Positions 18,613-26,356 of a DNA stretch of 64,000 nt are shown piece after piece; position 1 is the stretch's first letter, and each line of letters begins with the position of its first letter. The stretch is from Arcanobacterium phocae. Lineage in GTDB: Bacteria; Actinomycetota; Actinomycetes; Actinomycetales; Actinomycetaceae. Both the position numbers and the translations under genes were made by a program. The notes under the pieces were generated by a model that saw only the letters and a list, made by a program, of their open reading frames with translations, was not told where the DNA came from and searched no databases. The stretch lies in contig NZ_LT629804.1 of the NCBI RefSeq assembly GCF_900105865.1, positions 1,116,001 through 1,180,000 on the forward strand, given 5' to 3'.

Positions 18613-19158
18613 ATGATGGCGAAGAAAACTAGCGCTACGAAAAACTCCGGCAAGTCTAGCCAGGCGGAAAAAGCGAAGGCCGTAGCGGACGCAAAACAGG
18701 TTATTGCCCGGAACAAGAAAGCACGTCACGATTATTTCATCGATGATGTTTTCGAAGCAGGACTTGTGTTGTCGGGGACTGAAGTGAAGGCACTGCGCCT
18801 TGGACGAGCATCGTTATCCGAAGCATGGATTGAGATTGACCGTAGCGGCGAAGCTTGGGTTGTCGGTATGAATATCCCGGTCTATGCGATGGGATCTTGG
18901 ACTAACCATCAACCAACCGCTAAGCGCAAGCTTCTTCTCCACTCACACGAGTTGCGGGAGCTGGGCGTTAAAGTCAAAGCCAAGGGGACAACGATTGTTC
19001 CGCTCGAGCTGTACTTTTTACGAGGTCGTGCCAAGCTAGAAATCGCTCTGGCTCATGGTAAGCAAGAATGGGATAAGCGTGAGACATTGCGCCGGCGGCA
19101 AGATGAACGAGATGCACAGCGCGCGATGAGTGAGGCGCGCCGTAAGCAACGTCGATAA
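18613..19158 (+). CDS. smpB: SsrA-binding protein SmpB
   Basis: This 181-residue protein delivers tmRNA to stalled ribosomes. The core is recognisable: ARHDYFIDDVFEAGLVLSGTEVKALRLGRASLSEAW, an OB-fold strand set, and the C-terminal tail KQEWDKRETLRRRQDERDAQRAM that mimics mRNA in the decoding centre. The N-terminus has a Lys- and Ser-rich extension of about 25 residues. AAAGGAGAA lies about 5 nt before the ATG; a second ATG three bases later is equally possible. Its RNA partner ssrA lies 1.07 kb downstream with one gene between. Confidence 0.96.
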   Translation: MMAKKTSATKNSGKSSQAEKAKAVADAKQVIARNKKARHDYFIDDVFEAGLVLSGTEVKALRLGRASLSEAWIEIDRSGEAWVVGMNIPVYAMGSWTNHQPTAKRKLLLHSHELRELGVKVKAKGTTIVPLELYFLRGRAKLEIALAHGKQEWDKRETLRRRQDERDAQRAMSEARRKQRR

Positions 19159-19331
19159 GAAGTCAAGCGTGCATACAGTGTGCAAAATGATGCTCATGTC
19201 ATCTGTTTTTTAGTATTAGGGTTCGTTTTTGCAAACTCTGTGCACACAGTTAGCCGTGCACTGGCTAGTTTCTGTTCTTTCATAAGCGAAACTTGTATCT
19301 TCGGCTGTCTAAATATGGTAAGTGTTGGTAT

Positions 19332-20093
19332 ATGAAGTCATGGTTAATTGATATGGACGGCGTGCTCGTGCACGAAGGTAAAGCGTTGCCGGGTGCGGCT
19401 GAGTTTTTGGGACGTTTGCAGGAAAAAGAAATCCCGCATTTGATCTTGACGAATAACTCAATTTTCACCGAACGTGATTTGGCAGAGCGGTTGAAAACCT
19501 CTGGGCTGGATGTCCCAGAAGACCATATTTGGACCTCTGCCTTGGCTACGGCTGGGTTCTTGGCGAAGCAGTCGGATTCGCGTCGGGCCTACGTGGTGGG
19601 CGAAGCTGGTTTGACTACTGCTTTGTATGAGCAGGGTTTTATTATGACCGATTCGAAGCCGGAGTTCGTGGTGTTGGGTGAGACGCGTACCTATTCGTTC
19701 GATGCGATCACGAAGGCGATTCGTCTTATCCAAGATGGCGCACGGTTTATTGCGACTAACCCCGATAGCACTGGCCCGTCAGCTGATGGAGATATTCCGG
19801 CAACTGGGGCAGTAGCTGCGTTGATTGAAAAAGCGACGGGTCGTTCGCCATTCTTCGTCGGCAAGCCCAATCCGGTGATGTTGCGTAATGGTTTGAATAA
19901 GATCGGTGCACATTCGGAGTCGACTGCTATTGTGGGTGACCGTATGGACACGGATGTGTTGGCTGGTGTTGAAACCGGTTTGCAGACACACTTGGTGCTG
20001 ACTGGATCGACGAAAAAGTCCGACATTGAGAAGTTCCCGTTCCGGCCGGATTTTGTTCACGATTCCATCGCGAACGTAGTAGAACTAGTGTGA
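19332..20093 (+). CDS. HAD-IIA family phosphatase (NagD-like)
   Basis: The ATG at 19332 is preferred over 19293 because the HAD nucleophile motif then lies near the N-terminus, as is usual; this gives 253 residues. Motif I is DMDGVL with two Asp, motif II is ILTNNS, motif III includes the Lys of GKPNP, and motif IV is VGDRMDTDVLAG. The cap domain between motifs II and III is of the C2 type, as in NagD and PGPase. Substrates of such enzymes are sugar or nucleotide phosphates and cannot be told from the sequence. No good ribosome-binding site is seen. Confidence 0.85.
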   Translation: MKSWLIDMDGVLVHEGKALPGAAEFLGRLQEKEIPHLILTNNSIFTERDLAERLKTSGLDVPEDHIWTSALATAGFLAKQSDSRRAYVVGEAGLTTALYEQGFIMTDSKPEFVVLGETRTYSFDAITKAIRLIQDGARFIATNPDSTGPSADGDIPATGAVAALIEKATGRSPFFVGKPNPVMLRNGLNKIGAHSESTAIVGDRMDTDVLAGVETGLQTHLVLTGSTKKSDIEKFPFRPDFVHDSIANVVELV

Positions 20094-20129
20094 CGGGCAG
20101 TTAGCGGTTTGATGTGGGTCAGCTCCCGC

Positions 20130-20158
20130 TGGACGACGTCGGTTGCGTGCGCTACACT
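20130..20158 (+). promoter_or_regulatory. Possible ssrA promoter
   Basis: TGGACG (20130-20135) and TACACT (20153-20158) are spaced by 17 bp and match the housekeeping -35 and -10 consensus at 4 of 6 positions each. Transcription would begin near 20165, leaving a leader of about 65 nt to be removed from pre-tmRNA. Confidence 0.35.
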
Positions 20159-20229
20159 GACAAGACAGTATGTTTCGTAGCTAGGTTGTATGAAGACTTG
20201 CATCGTAGCTGCGAAGTGACAACTGAATA

Positions 20230-20609
20230 GGGGATGATCGGTTTCGACGGTAGTGATTACCGAAGGGAAGCGGGTAGAGGATGCACAGTTATCTCTTTAA
20301 CGATCTGTGCGAAAAAATAACTGCCAACAAGCAGAAGTCTGATTTCGCCCTCGCCGCCTGAGCGAGCGCATTAACTAAGAAATCCGTCAGACTCACGTTG
20401 CTTTCGCGTGAGAACTCTGGCGTCGCTTTTGAAAGCCACTGGCACTAACGGTTCGCTATTAGCTGTTAGGCGACTCCCAAGTAGCTAGGTTCGTCAGCAA
20501 CATGTCTGTTAGAGTGCTGGAGCCAAAAATAACGATGAACAGACTGCACCCGGAGAAGCCTTGGGTTCCTCATTATCGGACGGGAGTTCAATTCTCCCCA
20601 TCTCCACCA
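20230..20609 (+). ncRNA. ssrA: Transfer-messenger RNA (tmRNA)
   Basis: The 5' end GGGGATGATCGGTTTCGACGG and the 3' end with a T-loop (GAGTTCAATTC), acceptor strand and encoded CCA are diagnostic of tmRNA. The tag frame runs 20323-20361 and encodes ANKQKSDFALAA then TGA. The resume codon GCC follows AATAACT, the usual upstream context. The length is 380 nt, in the normal one-piece range. tmRNA rescues stalled ribosomes with SmpB and marks the unfinished protein for ClpXP-type proteolysis through the terminal LAA. The gene's 3' end is a common integration site for genetic elements, and mobile-element debris starts right after it. Confidence 0.97.
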
Positions 20610-20650
20610 TTAAGACGCTCATTTTAATACAGAAATTTGGGCACGGGATA

Positions 20651-20709
20651 AACCCCTTGAGGGTCGTGTTTTCTTTGGAAATACGCGGCTTTCAAGGGGT
20701 TTTCTTTTC
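20651..20709 (+). terminator. Probable ssrA terminator (long loop)
   Basis: Arms AACCCCTTGA (20651-20660) and TCAAGGGGTT (20692-20701) pair perfectly over 10 bp and are followed by TTCTTTT. The loop of 31 nt is unusually long, so efficiency is uncertain. Confidence 0.5.
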
Positions 20710-21963
20710 CTGCGGTATGGCATTACTCGGGGTAGCTAATGGCTGATAGGCCGTGAAAACTGAAATCAGGGGAGTTCTTGATCCAAACTAACGTTAGTCG
20801 CTAAAAAGAATGTAATAATTGAGTCGAATTTTCCGGGGGGGGGGACTTTACTCATTAACCCAGGTCTTACTAGTTAGGAGTCTTTATTGTGCTCATAACT
20901 ATTTTAGTTCTTAAAGGAAAAATCCATAGGCACGGTTGATCTTGACTAGCTCCGCAAAATAACCATCACCTAAAATGAGATCAGTGAGGAAACTTATGTT
21001 TCCATACTTAGCCAAAGCTATCAGTGCTGAACTTTTTGTCAAATTAGTAGAGATAATTTTTATGCGGATGATCAGGCAAGTGAAGTGATAAGGAGTTTAA
21101 AAGAGGCAACTGTGGAACTCATCGGCTATGCCATTGAAGACGAAAGATCCAAGTTATCACCAGTGAGGATGGTGCAAAGCTTATTTACAATCCCTTTCAT
21201 GCCCGCCATTTGAACAGTAAGTGCATGCAGTTTTAGTTGTACTGTGTCCAAGTTTTTCCTGGCAGTTACCAGCCTCAATTGGTGGAGTCGTAAGGTCTAA
21301 AAGAATGATCTGAACCTGTGGAAAGTAGAAGTCACTGAAGACGTTACCGATATTAAGAGTATAACGATTATCACTTGGTGCACGAAAGTCTATGAACCTA
21401 CTACCGTCAAGGGGTAAGCGGGAAGATGGGAAACTAACCCATGACCGTTAATATTGCTGAAGAAAATTCCCTTTGGGAGGCATATCGTAACTGTTACCAT
21501 TGTCAGATACGAGTACATGTTGTTTTGTTTACTAGCGTGGCTCACAAGAATGCAATCCATTGTGACGGACTGGAGCAGCGGATGAAAATTTTCTTACTGG
21601 TGGAGATACGAACCAGATGTCTATACAGGGTATCTGGATCGTTATTTTGCTGAACAACTAAGGTGTCTGGTTTTATGTTCATCCAGAGAACAAGCTAGGG
21701 GTGCTTATGGAGGATCTGCTCAAGCTCTCCTCCTGTCTGACGGACTTGGCGCATGATCACTTCGTCGTAAGATCATTTTAGAAGAGCTGGGGCTGGGTTG
21801 GGAAAGAGATTGAGTAACAGTCCCTGCTGAGTCTACATATGCCCGCCTACTCTACGGGATATCTTCCCTAGGGTTTTGGCAGTCGAGGATCTAGCTCGCC
21901 TTACTTGGCCTCATCGAACGCCACCATTAAATGAATGGAATTGGCGCCCCAGAAGTAAAATAT
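20710..21963. other. Degenerate DNA without intact genes, left part of the ssrA-adjacent island
   Basis: I see no convincing gene in this 1.25-kb stretch, only short broken frames. On the plus strand, two overlapping short frames near 20997-21212 read like one small protein split by a frameshift (LAKAISAELFVKLV, then ASEVIRSLKEATVELIGYAI). A plus frame at 21607-21760 contains WWRYEPDVYTGYLDRYFAEQ, vaguely like plasmid replication-relaxation proteins. On the minus strand, 21181-21447 is open for 88 codons without a start and ends in a Cys-rich tail (CTYCSNGGHERDCK). A run of ten G lies at 20835-20844. All of this suggests remnants of an integrated element. Confidence 0.6.
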
Positions 21964-22476
21964 TTATTCGTTATATGATCCCTTATAAGTAATAGTTTCT
22001 TTAGCAAATACGCCTGGTGAAACCCTAATTGAGTAGAATTCTATAAGCTCCACGATTTTCTCCGCAAGAAGTTCCCATGTCAAGATGTTTCTAATCTTGG
22101 CAGATCGCGTGTTAGGTCGTTTGTGCTCTCGGAGTAGCTGTAAACTATCGTCCATGGCTTGACGAATTAAAGCCGGATCGACGCCCAAGGCATCCGCAAG
22201 CCAAATCAGGGCGGCAGGATTATTTAAGTTACCGTAAGTTCTTTTTGCAGAGAGTTCCGGTTTGTCTACTGTATAGCCACCTTTATACATCCCGCCTTTG
22301 CATGTACGGGAAAAGAACCATTCTATCAAGTGTTCTCTTTGTGATTCCCACCAGTGGTCATCTGGCTGTGGATCTCGGGCCTCATATTCGTCAGACAAAG
22401 GTAAATGGGCAGGCAGACGAAACATTAGCGTTGCCATAGCTAGATTGGAAATTTCTGGAAGTTCTATTTTACTCAT
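21964..22476 (-). CDS. Hypothetical protein, phage- or island-associated type
   Basis: The frame is open to 22545, but the ATG at 22476 (MSKIELPE) avoids overlap with the divergent gene and gives 170 residues. No signal peptide or membrane segment is present. The middle, WWESQREHLIEWF followed by a short Gly/Tyr/Lys stretch and AKRTYGNLNNPAALIWLADALGVDP, resembles a family of uncharacterised proteins that I associate with actinobacterial phages and islands, but I have no name for it. A HAD or enzymatic motif is not visible. It is transcribed away from the next unknown gene; the two may share a regulatory region of about 50 bp. Confidence 0.55.
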   Translation of the reverse strand: MSKIELPEISNLAMATLMFRLPAHLPLSDEYEARDPQPDDHWWESQREHLIEWFFSRTCKGGMYKGGYTVDKPELSAKRTYGNLNNPAALIWLADALGVDPALIRQAMDDSLQLLREHKRPNTRSAKIRNILTWELLAEKIVELIEFYSIRVSPGVFAKETITYKGSYNE

Positions 22477-22523
22477 AGCAACATCATATCGCTTAGAATG
22501 CTTCCTGAAAGTTAGATACCTCT

Positions 22524-23555
22524 TTGATGTTTTATGACGATGCATCTTTGATTTTAACCGTTAATGTATTCTATGAGATACAACCATCGGAAGCAGCATG
22601 TAGAGTATATGCAGCCAAGGATGCATTGGGGAATTTTCTATTCTGGGAGAAGTACGTGGACAGGGAAGAAATCGAAGATATTTTTACCGCTGTAAAAATT
22701 GAAGGAATTCAATTCGCAGATCTGTTAAACGCTGAAATAACAGATAGAATTATGGTTAGTAAAGCGGGTGGTTACCTGGGGCAGTCGCTAGAGACTATTT
22801 TGCGCACTAAAATTTACGATCTGAAAAATAATACACAGGAGATCCTAGGCGCTTCCGGTGTTGACCATAAGAAACCTTTATGCTTTTGGGCGTTTCGAAA
22901 AAACGGCAAAAACAGCGTAGAACAAATCCGCAAGCACTTTGAGTCGTCGTCGGCAAAATCCAAAACGAGATGGGTAATTTTACCTATTACGAATTCAAGC
23001 GGAAAAGAAAGGGAATTAGATTTAGATCTCGAAGTGCGACTGGGGGATGATCTCGAGGCGAGATGTGCTGAGATAAAAGAATTGAAAGATGAGTTAGTAA
23101 ATAATAAGGAAAAATCGCAGGGTGATAAGAATTGCCCACTTATTGCTCAAAAGGTTCAAGGAAAGCCATATCCTGAAAAGATGTTCCCAGAACTAAGTGA
23201 TGGCGACGGTTATGCATTTGTTGTATCTGGGCTATGGAAGACCAATGAAAGTTTCAAAAAAGTGAAAGTACATAAAGACAGTTGGAAACAAGGTTATTTT
23301 CAGTATGTTTTCCGGCTTTGGAAAGAGTATGAGTCGGTCACCAAAAGTGGGGAAAGTACGCCTGGAGAATATTCTGTAGTAGGTAATAATACTAATGTTT
23401 TACTTCAGCGAAAGTGCGAGAAATCCAGTAATAATGTAAAAAAGAAATCCTGTATTGATGTAAAAGATATTTTTGATTATGCGCACGATAGTGATGGAGT
23501 GCCATGTTTGGTTGCGCAGATTGAATATCCATATGTCGTTGAACTGACAGTTTAG
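22524..23555 (+). CDS. Hypothetical protein of unknown function, foreign composition
   Basis: I do not recognise this 343-residue protein. It starts at TTG 22524 or ATG 22527. It is predicted soluble, with no signal peptide or membrane helix. It is rich in Lys, Glu and Asp, and has a charged middle (about 165-205) that may be a coiled coil: EARCAEIKELKDELVNNKEK. Aromatic-rich patches flank it (FWAFRKNG; YFQYVFRLWKEYE). Base composition is visibly more AT-rich than in the core genes, which points to transfer. Its stop abuts the stop of the opposite serine-recombinase fragment. Divergent pairing with another unknown gene is seen in small defence or toxin-antitoxin modules, but no motif supports that here. 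Confidence 0.6.
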   Translation: MMFYDDASLILTVNVFYEIQPSEAACRVYAAKDALGNFLFWEKYVDREEIEDIFTAVKIEGIQFADLLNAEITDRIMVSKAGGYLGQSLETILRTKIYDLKNNTQEILGASGVDHKKPLCFWAFRKNGKNSVEQIRKHFESSSAKSKTRWVILPITNSSGKERELDLDLEVRLGDDLEARCAEIKELKDELVNNKEKSQGDKNCPLIAQKVQGKPYPEKMFPELSDGDGYAFVVSGLWKTNESFKKVKVHKDSWKQGYFQYVFRLWKEYESVTKSGESTPGEYSVVGNNTNVLLQRKCEKSSNNVKKKSCIDVKDIFDYAHDSDGVPCLVAQIEYPYVVELTV

Positions 23556-23750
23556 TTAACCAACGTCCCTCATATCGAACCCCTTAAAGGGTAGGGCGTG
23601 AGGGGCTTTTTCTTTGCTCGTCAACAACCGTTCCCACGTCATCTGATCGCCGTTCTCATAAAACCACGACGCAATCGTGACGCCATCGGATCCTAGCCAG
23701 ATGCTGTCGATGAAGTATTCGAGCAACATGTCGCGCGTTTCGGGGTCGCG
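23556..23750 (-). pseudogene. C-terminal fragment of a large serine recombinase
   Basis: The minus frame ending at 23556 encodes RDPETRDMLLEYFIDSIW, then ASWFYENGDQMTWERLL and a short tail. The D-P-x-x-R-x-x-x-x-x-x-F-I-D-S-I pattern is typical of the end of large serine recombinases, which excise or integrate phages and islands. The catalytic N-terminal domain and most of the protein are missing: about 64 codons remain, and upstream of ~23750 the sequence belongs to another gene read on the opposite strand. It is a remnant, probably of the element that brought in part of this island. Confidence 0.6.
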
Positions 23751-23816
23751 GTACTTGCTATTGCAGGTATCGGTACAGCAGTAGGTATCACTGCCTACAA
23801 CGCTAATACCAAGAAG

Positions 23817-24728
23817 ATGATTGCTGATGCAGCCACGTCGTACGCTCAAGCATACAAGCAGTTAGCTAAAGCCCAGGCTGAAGCAACTGACGCTATCGAT
23901 GCAGCGCAGGCTGATGACCCAGCTCTTGCTGATTTCCTGACCCCAGCAGATGCGCAGGAGGGCACAGAGTCAACCATCGGCGACGGTGCTGTTGAGGCAG
24001 TGGAGATAGCTCAAGAAGCTAACCCGTTGCCTGCTGACAAGACGGTAAGTCCAACTGATCGAGCAAGCCCTCAGAAGGCTCAAACCAAGGCTGACGACAT
24101 GACAGACGGCGCCAAGGTAATCGTTGATAACACCACTGTTCTCAACGATGCAATGGCTGTGTATAAAGCACAGAAAGCTCTAACTGACACAGTAACTGCT
24201 CGTGACACAGCGCTCAAGGCTGCTGATGATGCAGTGACAGCCGCTCAGAACAACGAGGGCTACACTGAGGGCTTTGCCGCTAGTGAGCAAGGACAGTCGC
24301 TTATCACCGCAGTAACCGATGCTAAGACAGCACTGACCGACCTTGATAGTAAAGATACGCTCACGCTTGGTAAGTCCGTGGCTGATGATGCTAAGCCTGT
24401 TGCAGAAAAGGTCAGCAAGCTGACCGAAGCAACGGCAAAGCTAAACGATGCTACCAACGCTCTCAACGACGCTCGTACAGCTCACGAAGCGGCCAAGCAG
24501 GCAGAAGCCGAAGCCGCTGCTGCCAATAGTTACAGCCCGCCGGCACGTTCTTACTCACGTGGTGGATCGAGTTACACATCTCTTGCACCTGCTCCGGCAC
24601 CTGCTCCATCAGCACCAGCCGGTAACGGTGGTACCATGACATTACAAGAAATGTTTAATGCAATTGGTGATCCAGACGGCTACAACAATTTCCTTAAGTG
24701 TGAAGCAGACCCCAACTCATGTAGTTAA
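23817..24728 (+). CDS. Coiled-coil extracellular protein, 5'-truncated
   Basis: The 303 residues from ATG 23817 are rich in Ala, Asp, Thr and Lys in heptad-like repeats (about 1-225), then a PAP-rich linker and a C-terminal piece with two Cys (KCEADPNSC). Upstream in the same frame, from about 23742, lies an open stretch encoding GVAVLAIAGIGTAVGITAYN, a clear membrane or signal segment directly before the present start. The frame then runs into antisense recombinase sequence without a start codon. The original 5' end has thus probably been lost at the junction near 23750. Annotated start and function are unsure. A strong terminator follows. Confidence 0.6.
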   Translation: MIADAATSYAQAYKQLAKAQAEATDAIDAAQADDPALADFLTPADAQEGTESTIGDGAVEAVEIAQEANPLPADKTVSPTDRASPQKAQTKADDMTDGAKVIVDNTTVLNDAMAVYKAQKALTDTVTARDTALKAADDAVTAAQNNEGYTEGFAASEQGQSLITAVTDAKTALTDLDSKDTLTLGKSVADDAKPVAEKVSKLTEATAKLNDATNALNDARTAHEAAKQAEAEAAAANSYSPPARSYSRGGSSYTSLAPAPAPAPSAPAGNGGTMTLQEMFNAIGDPDGYNNFLKCEADPNSCS

Positions 24729-24745
24729 AACTAGCAATCACTCGT

Positions 24746-24789
24746 AACTACCCTCATCGCGCAACAACGATGAGGGTAGTTGCTTTCTT
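24746..24789 (+). terminator. Rho-independent terminator
   Basis: A perfect 14-bp stem (24746-24759 with 24768-24781, AACTACCCTCATCG) with an 8-nt loop is followed by GCTTTCTT. It ends the coiled-coil protein gene. Confidence 0.75.
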
Positions 24790-24834
24790 CATGCACCAAG
24801 AAAAACAACCACATGAAGAAGAAAGACAGCACCC

Positions 24835-25062
24835 ATGCCAACCACAACGCAAACAACGAAGAGCATCTGGGTTAACGGTGTAGAATACACCTACGTCAAC
24901 ATGGAAGACGTACAACGCGTCGCCCAGAGCTACGAGTACATCGCTTTCGATGGCTGCCATAAGATCTACATCTTCAATGACGACGTTGCATCATACTTTA
25001 ATAACAACGGCTACACAATCGACATTCTCACCCCACTGAAGTGCCCCGGGTTTTGTTCCTAG
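24835..25062 (+). CDS. Small hypothetical protein, 3' end replaced by an insertion sequence
   Basis: This 75-residue frame has an AAGAAAGA site about 9 nt before the ATG. Residues 11-60 (IWVNGVEYTYVNMEDVQRVAQSYEYIAFDGCHKIYIF) look like a compact alpha/beta protein, otherwise unrecognised. The last eight residues (LKCPGFCS) are encoded by the left inverted repeat of the adjacent IS element, so the native C-terminus has been lost or changed. If the IS is removed exactly, the frame would end two codons later (Leu-Arg-stop). Confidence 0.5.
   Translation: MPTTTQTTKSIWVNGVEYTYVNMEDVQRVAQSYEYIAFDGCHKIYIFNDDVASYFNNNGYTIDILTPLKCPGFCS
25037..25059 (+). repeat. IS3-family left terminal inverted repeat
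   Basis: The repeat begins TGAAGTGCCCCGGGTTT and is the complement of the right repeat with one mismatch (C versus T in the C/G-rich core). It encodes the abnormal C-terminus of the upstream small gene. Confidence 0.9.
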
Positions 25063-25990
25063 GCACGTGCCTTGATTTCTATTATTTCATGGCCGGTGTT
25101 GCCGTTCCAAAACTCCTGTTCAACCTCAGCCGGTGTACGGTAGCCCAAGCTCTGGTCAAGCCGTGACTCGTTCGGCCACGAAACCCATTCAAACGCCCGC
25201 GATTTCAACATCCAACCACGCCCCGCCCACGACCGCCTATGAATCAGCTCATTCTTGAAATGAACCGTTGACGTTCTCAGCCAAAGCATTGTCATAGGAA
25301 TCGCCAACCGTCCCTGTCGAGGTAAGTAATCCCATGCTCGGCAAGACACTCATTGTAAACAATGGACACATACTGCGAGCCGCGGGTCGCAATGATGAAT
25401 CAGCCCAGTTGTTTTCTTCGCACATACGATCGCCTGATTGAGCGCCTGCAACGGCAACACTTTACGTTCGCATTGAACCGACCAGCGCCCACCTGACAAA
25501 TCCGTCCGGAGTGAACACATCGGTTATAAGAGCGGTGTAGACAAACCCCTTACGGGTACGGACATAGGAAATGTCACCCCACCCACAACCGATTCGGCCT
25601 CGAAGCTCGAAATTCACGTTTCACCAAGTCCGGGCGAGTATCTAGCCCCCGAGGTTTGCGAGTTGTCACAGGCAAGCGGCCCTTACCTTTACCACTAACT
25701 CCAGCAAGGCGCATCAAACGAGCGGTTTGCTCACGACCAATATCGATCCCCTCACGGCGCAACGCGTGCCACATCTTACGAATCCCGTAGACATTGTAGT
25801 TACTTTCATGAACCTCAACGATATGCTCTATCAGAGCAGCATCACGCAGGCTACGAGCACTCACACCACGGGATTTTGATTGACGATAGCCACGAGAAGT
25901 GATGAAACCACCAACACGGTGAGTGTTTAACGTCTTGCAGATGAACTGAGTAGAGAAACGATTGCGATACTCATCAATGAACCGAATCAT
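25059..25990 (-). pseudogene. IS3-family OrfB transposase, multiply frameshifted
   Basis: The first part (25574-25990) is an intact N-terminal region with IRFIDEYRNRF and the helix-rich IRKMWHALRREGIDIGREQT. It stops at WVG directly before the first catalytic Asp: an extra G in a G-run shifts the frame away from DISYVRT. Further lesions follow between about 25350 and 25570; in-frame pieces such as WSVQCERKVLPLQALNQAI and CDxxGSQYV lie in different frames. The C-terminal part (25059-25349) returns to frame with NESRLDQSLGYRTPAEVEQEF. At least four lesions exist, so the DDE transposase is inactive. Confidence 0.85.
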
Positions 25991-26306
25991 TTACCAATGT
26001 TTCGGGGTCGAGTTCCGACGCGAAAAAAGCCGACGCTGCTTTCAACAACTCATTAGTATCGCGAAGCTCCTGATTTTCACGGCGTAGCCTCGCATTTTCG
26101 ACTTCCAAGTCCTCCGGCAAGCGTTCAAGAACGCGTCCTTCACGACGAGCTACCTGAGTCCATTGCCGAGCAGTGTGCCAAGAAACACCTAGTTTCGGTG
26201 CCACAATCTTGCACGCTTCTTGCAAGGAAACATTCTCCGCCACAATACGGTCTTCTACCAAGCGGACGACGCGATCCTTCGCATCCTGATCAAATTTCTT
26301 TGGCAT
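25974..26306 (-). CDS. IS3-family OrfA
   Basis: This 110-residue protein has an N-terminal helix-turn-helix (QEACKIVAPKLGVSWHTARQW) and a C-terminal leucine-zipper region (ENARLRRENQELRDTNELL), the standard OrfA build. It binds the terminal repeats and regulates or joins OrfB. It overlaps OrfB by 17 bp, where the programmed frameshift would occur. The frame is intact, unlike OrfB. Confidence 0.88.
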   Translation of the reverse strand: MPKKFDQDAKDRVVRLVEDRIVAENVSLQEACKIVAPKLGVSWHTARQWTQVARREGRVLERLPEDLEVENARLRRENQELRDTNELLKAASAFFASELDPETLVNDSVH

Positions 26307-26333
26307 AGTCCAGATTATCCCATCTACTCAAAC

Positions 26334-26356
26334 GGAACAAAACCTGGGGCACTTCA
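26334..26356 (-). repeat. IS3-family right terminal inverted repeat
   Basis: The repeat ends in GGGGCACTTCA and is complementary to the left repeat at 22 of 23 positions. The open frame of the DUF6688 remnant begins directly at its outer edge. Confidence 0.9.

Larger units (their letters stand above)
25037..26356 (-). mobile_element. IS3-family insertion sequence, 1320 bp, degenerate
   Basis: 23-bp terminal inverted repeats (25037-25059 and 26334-26356) match at 22 of 23 positions and start TGAAGTGCCCC. Two overlapping minus-strand frames, OrfA and OrfB, are arranged as in IS3, where a -1 frameshift makes the OrfAB transposase. OrfB is broken at several points, so this copy cannot supply transposase. 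The flanking triplets (CAC left, TAC right) are not a target duplication, and the genes on both sides are truncated, which suggests an adjacent deletion. Confidence 0.92.

Noticed and set aside
21441..21653. 70-residue frame in the degenerate part of the island
   Set aside because: No ribosome-binding site, no family pattern, and it lies among broken frames; it overlaps a better frame on the other strand.
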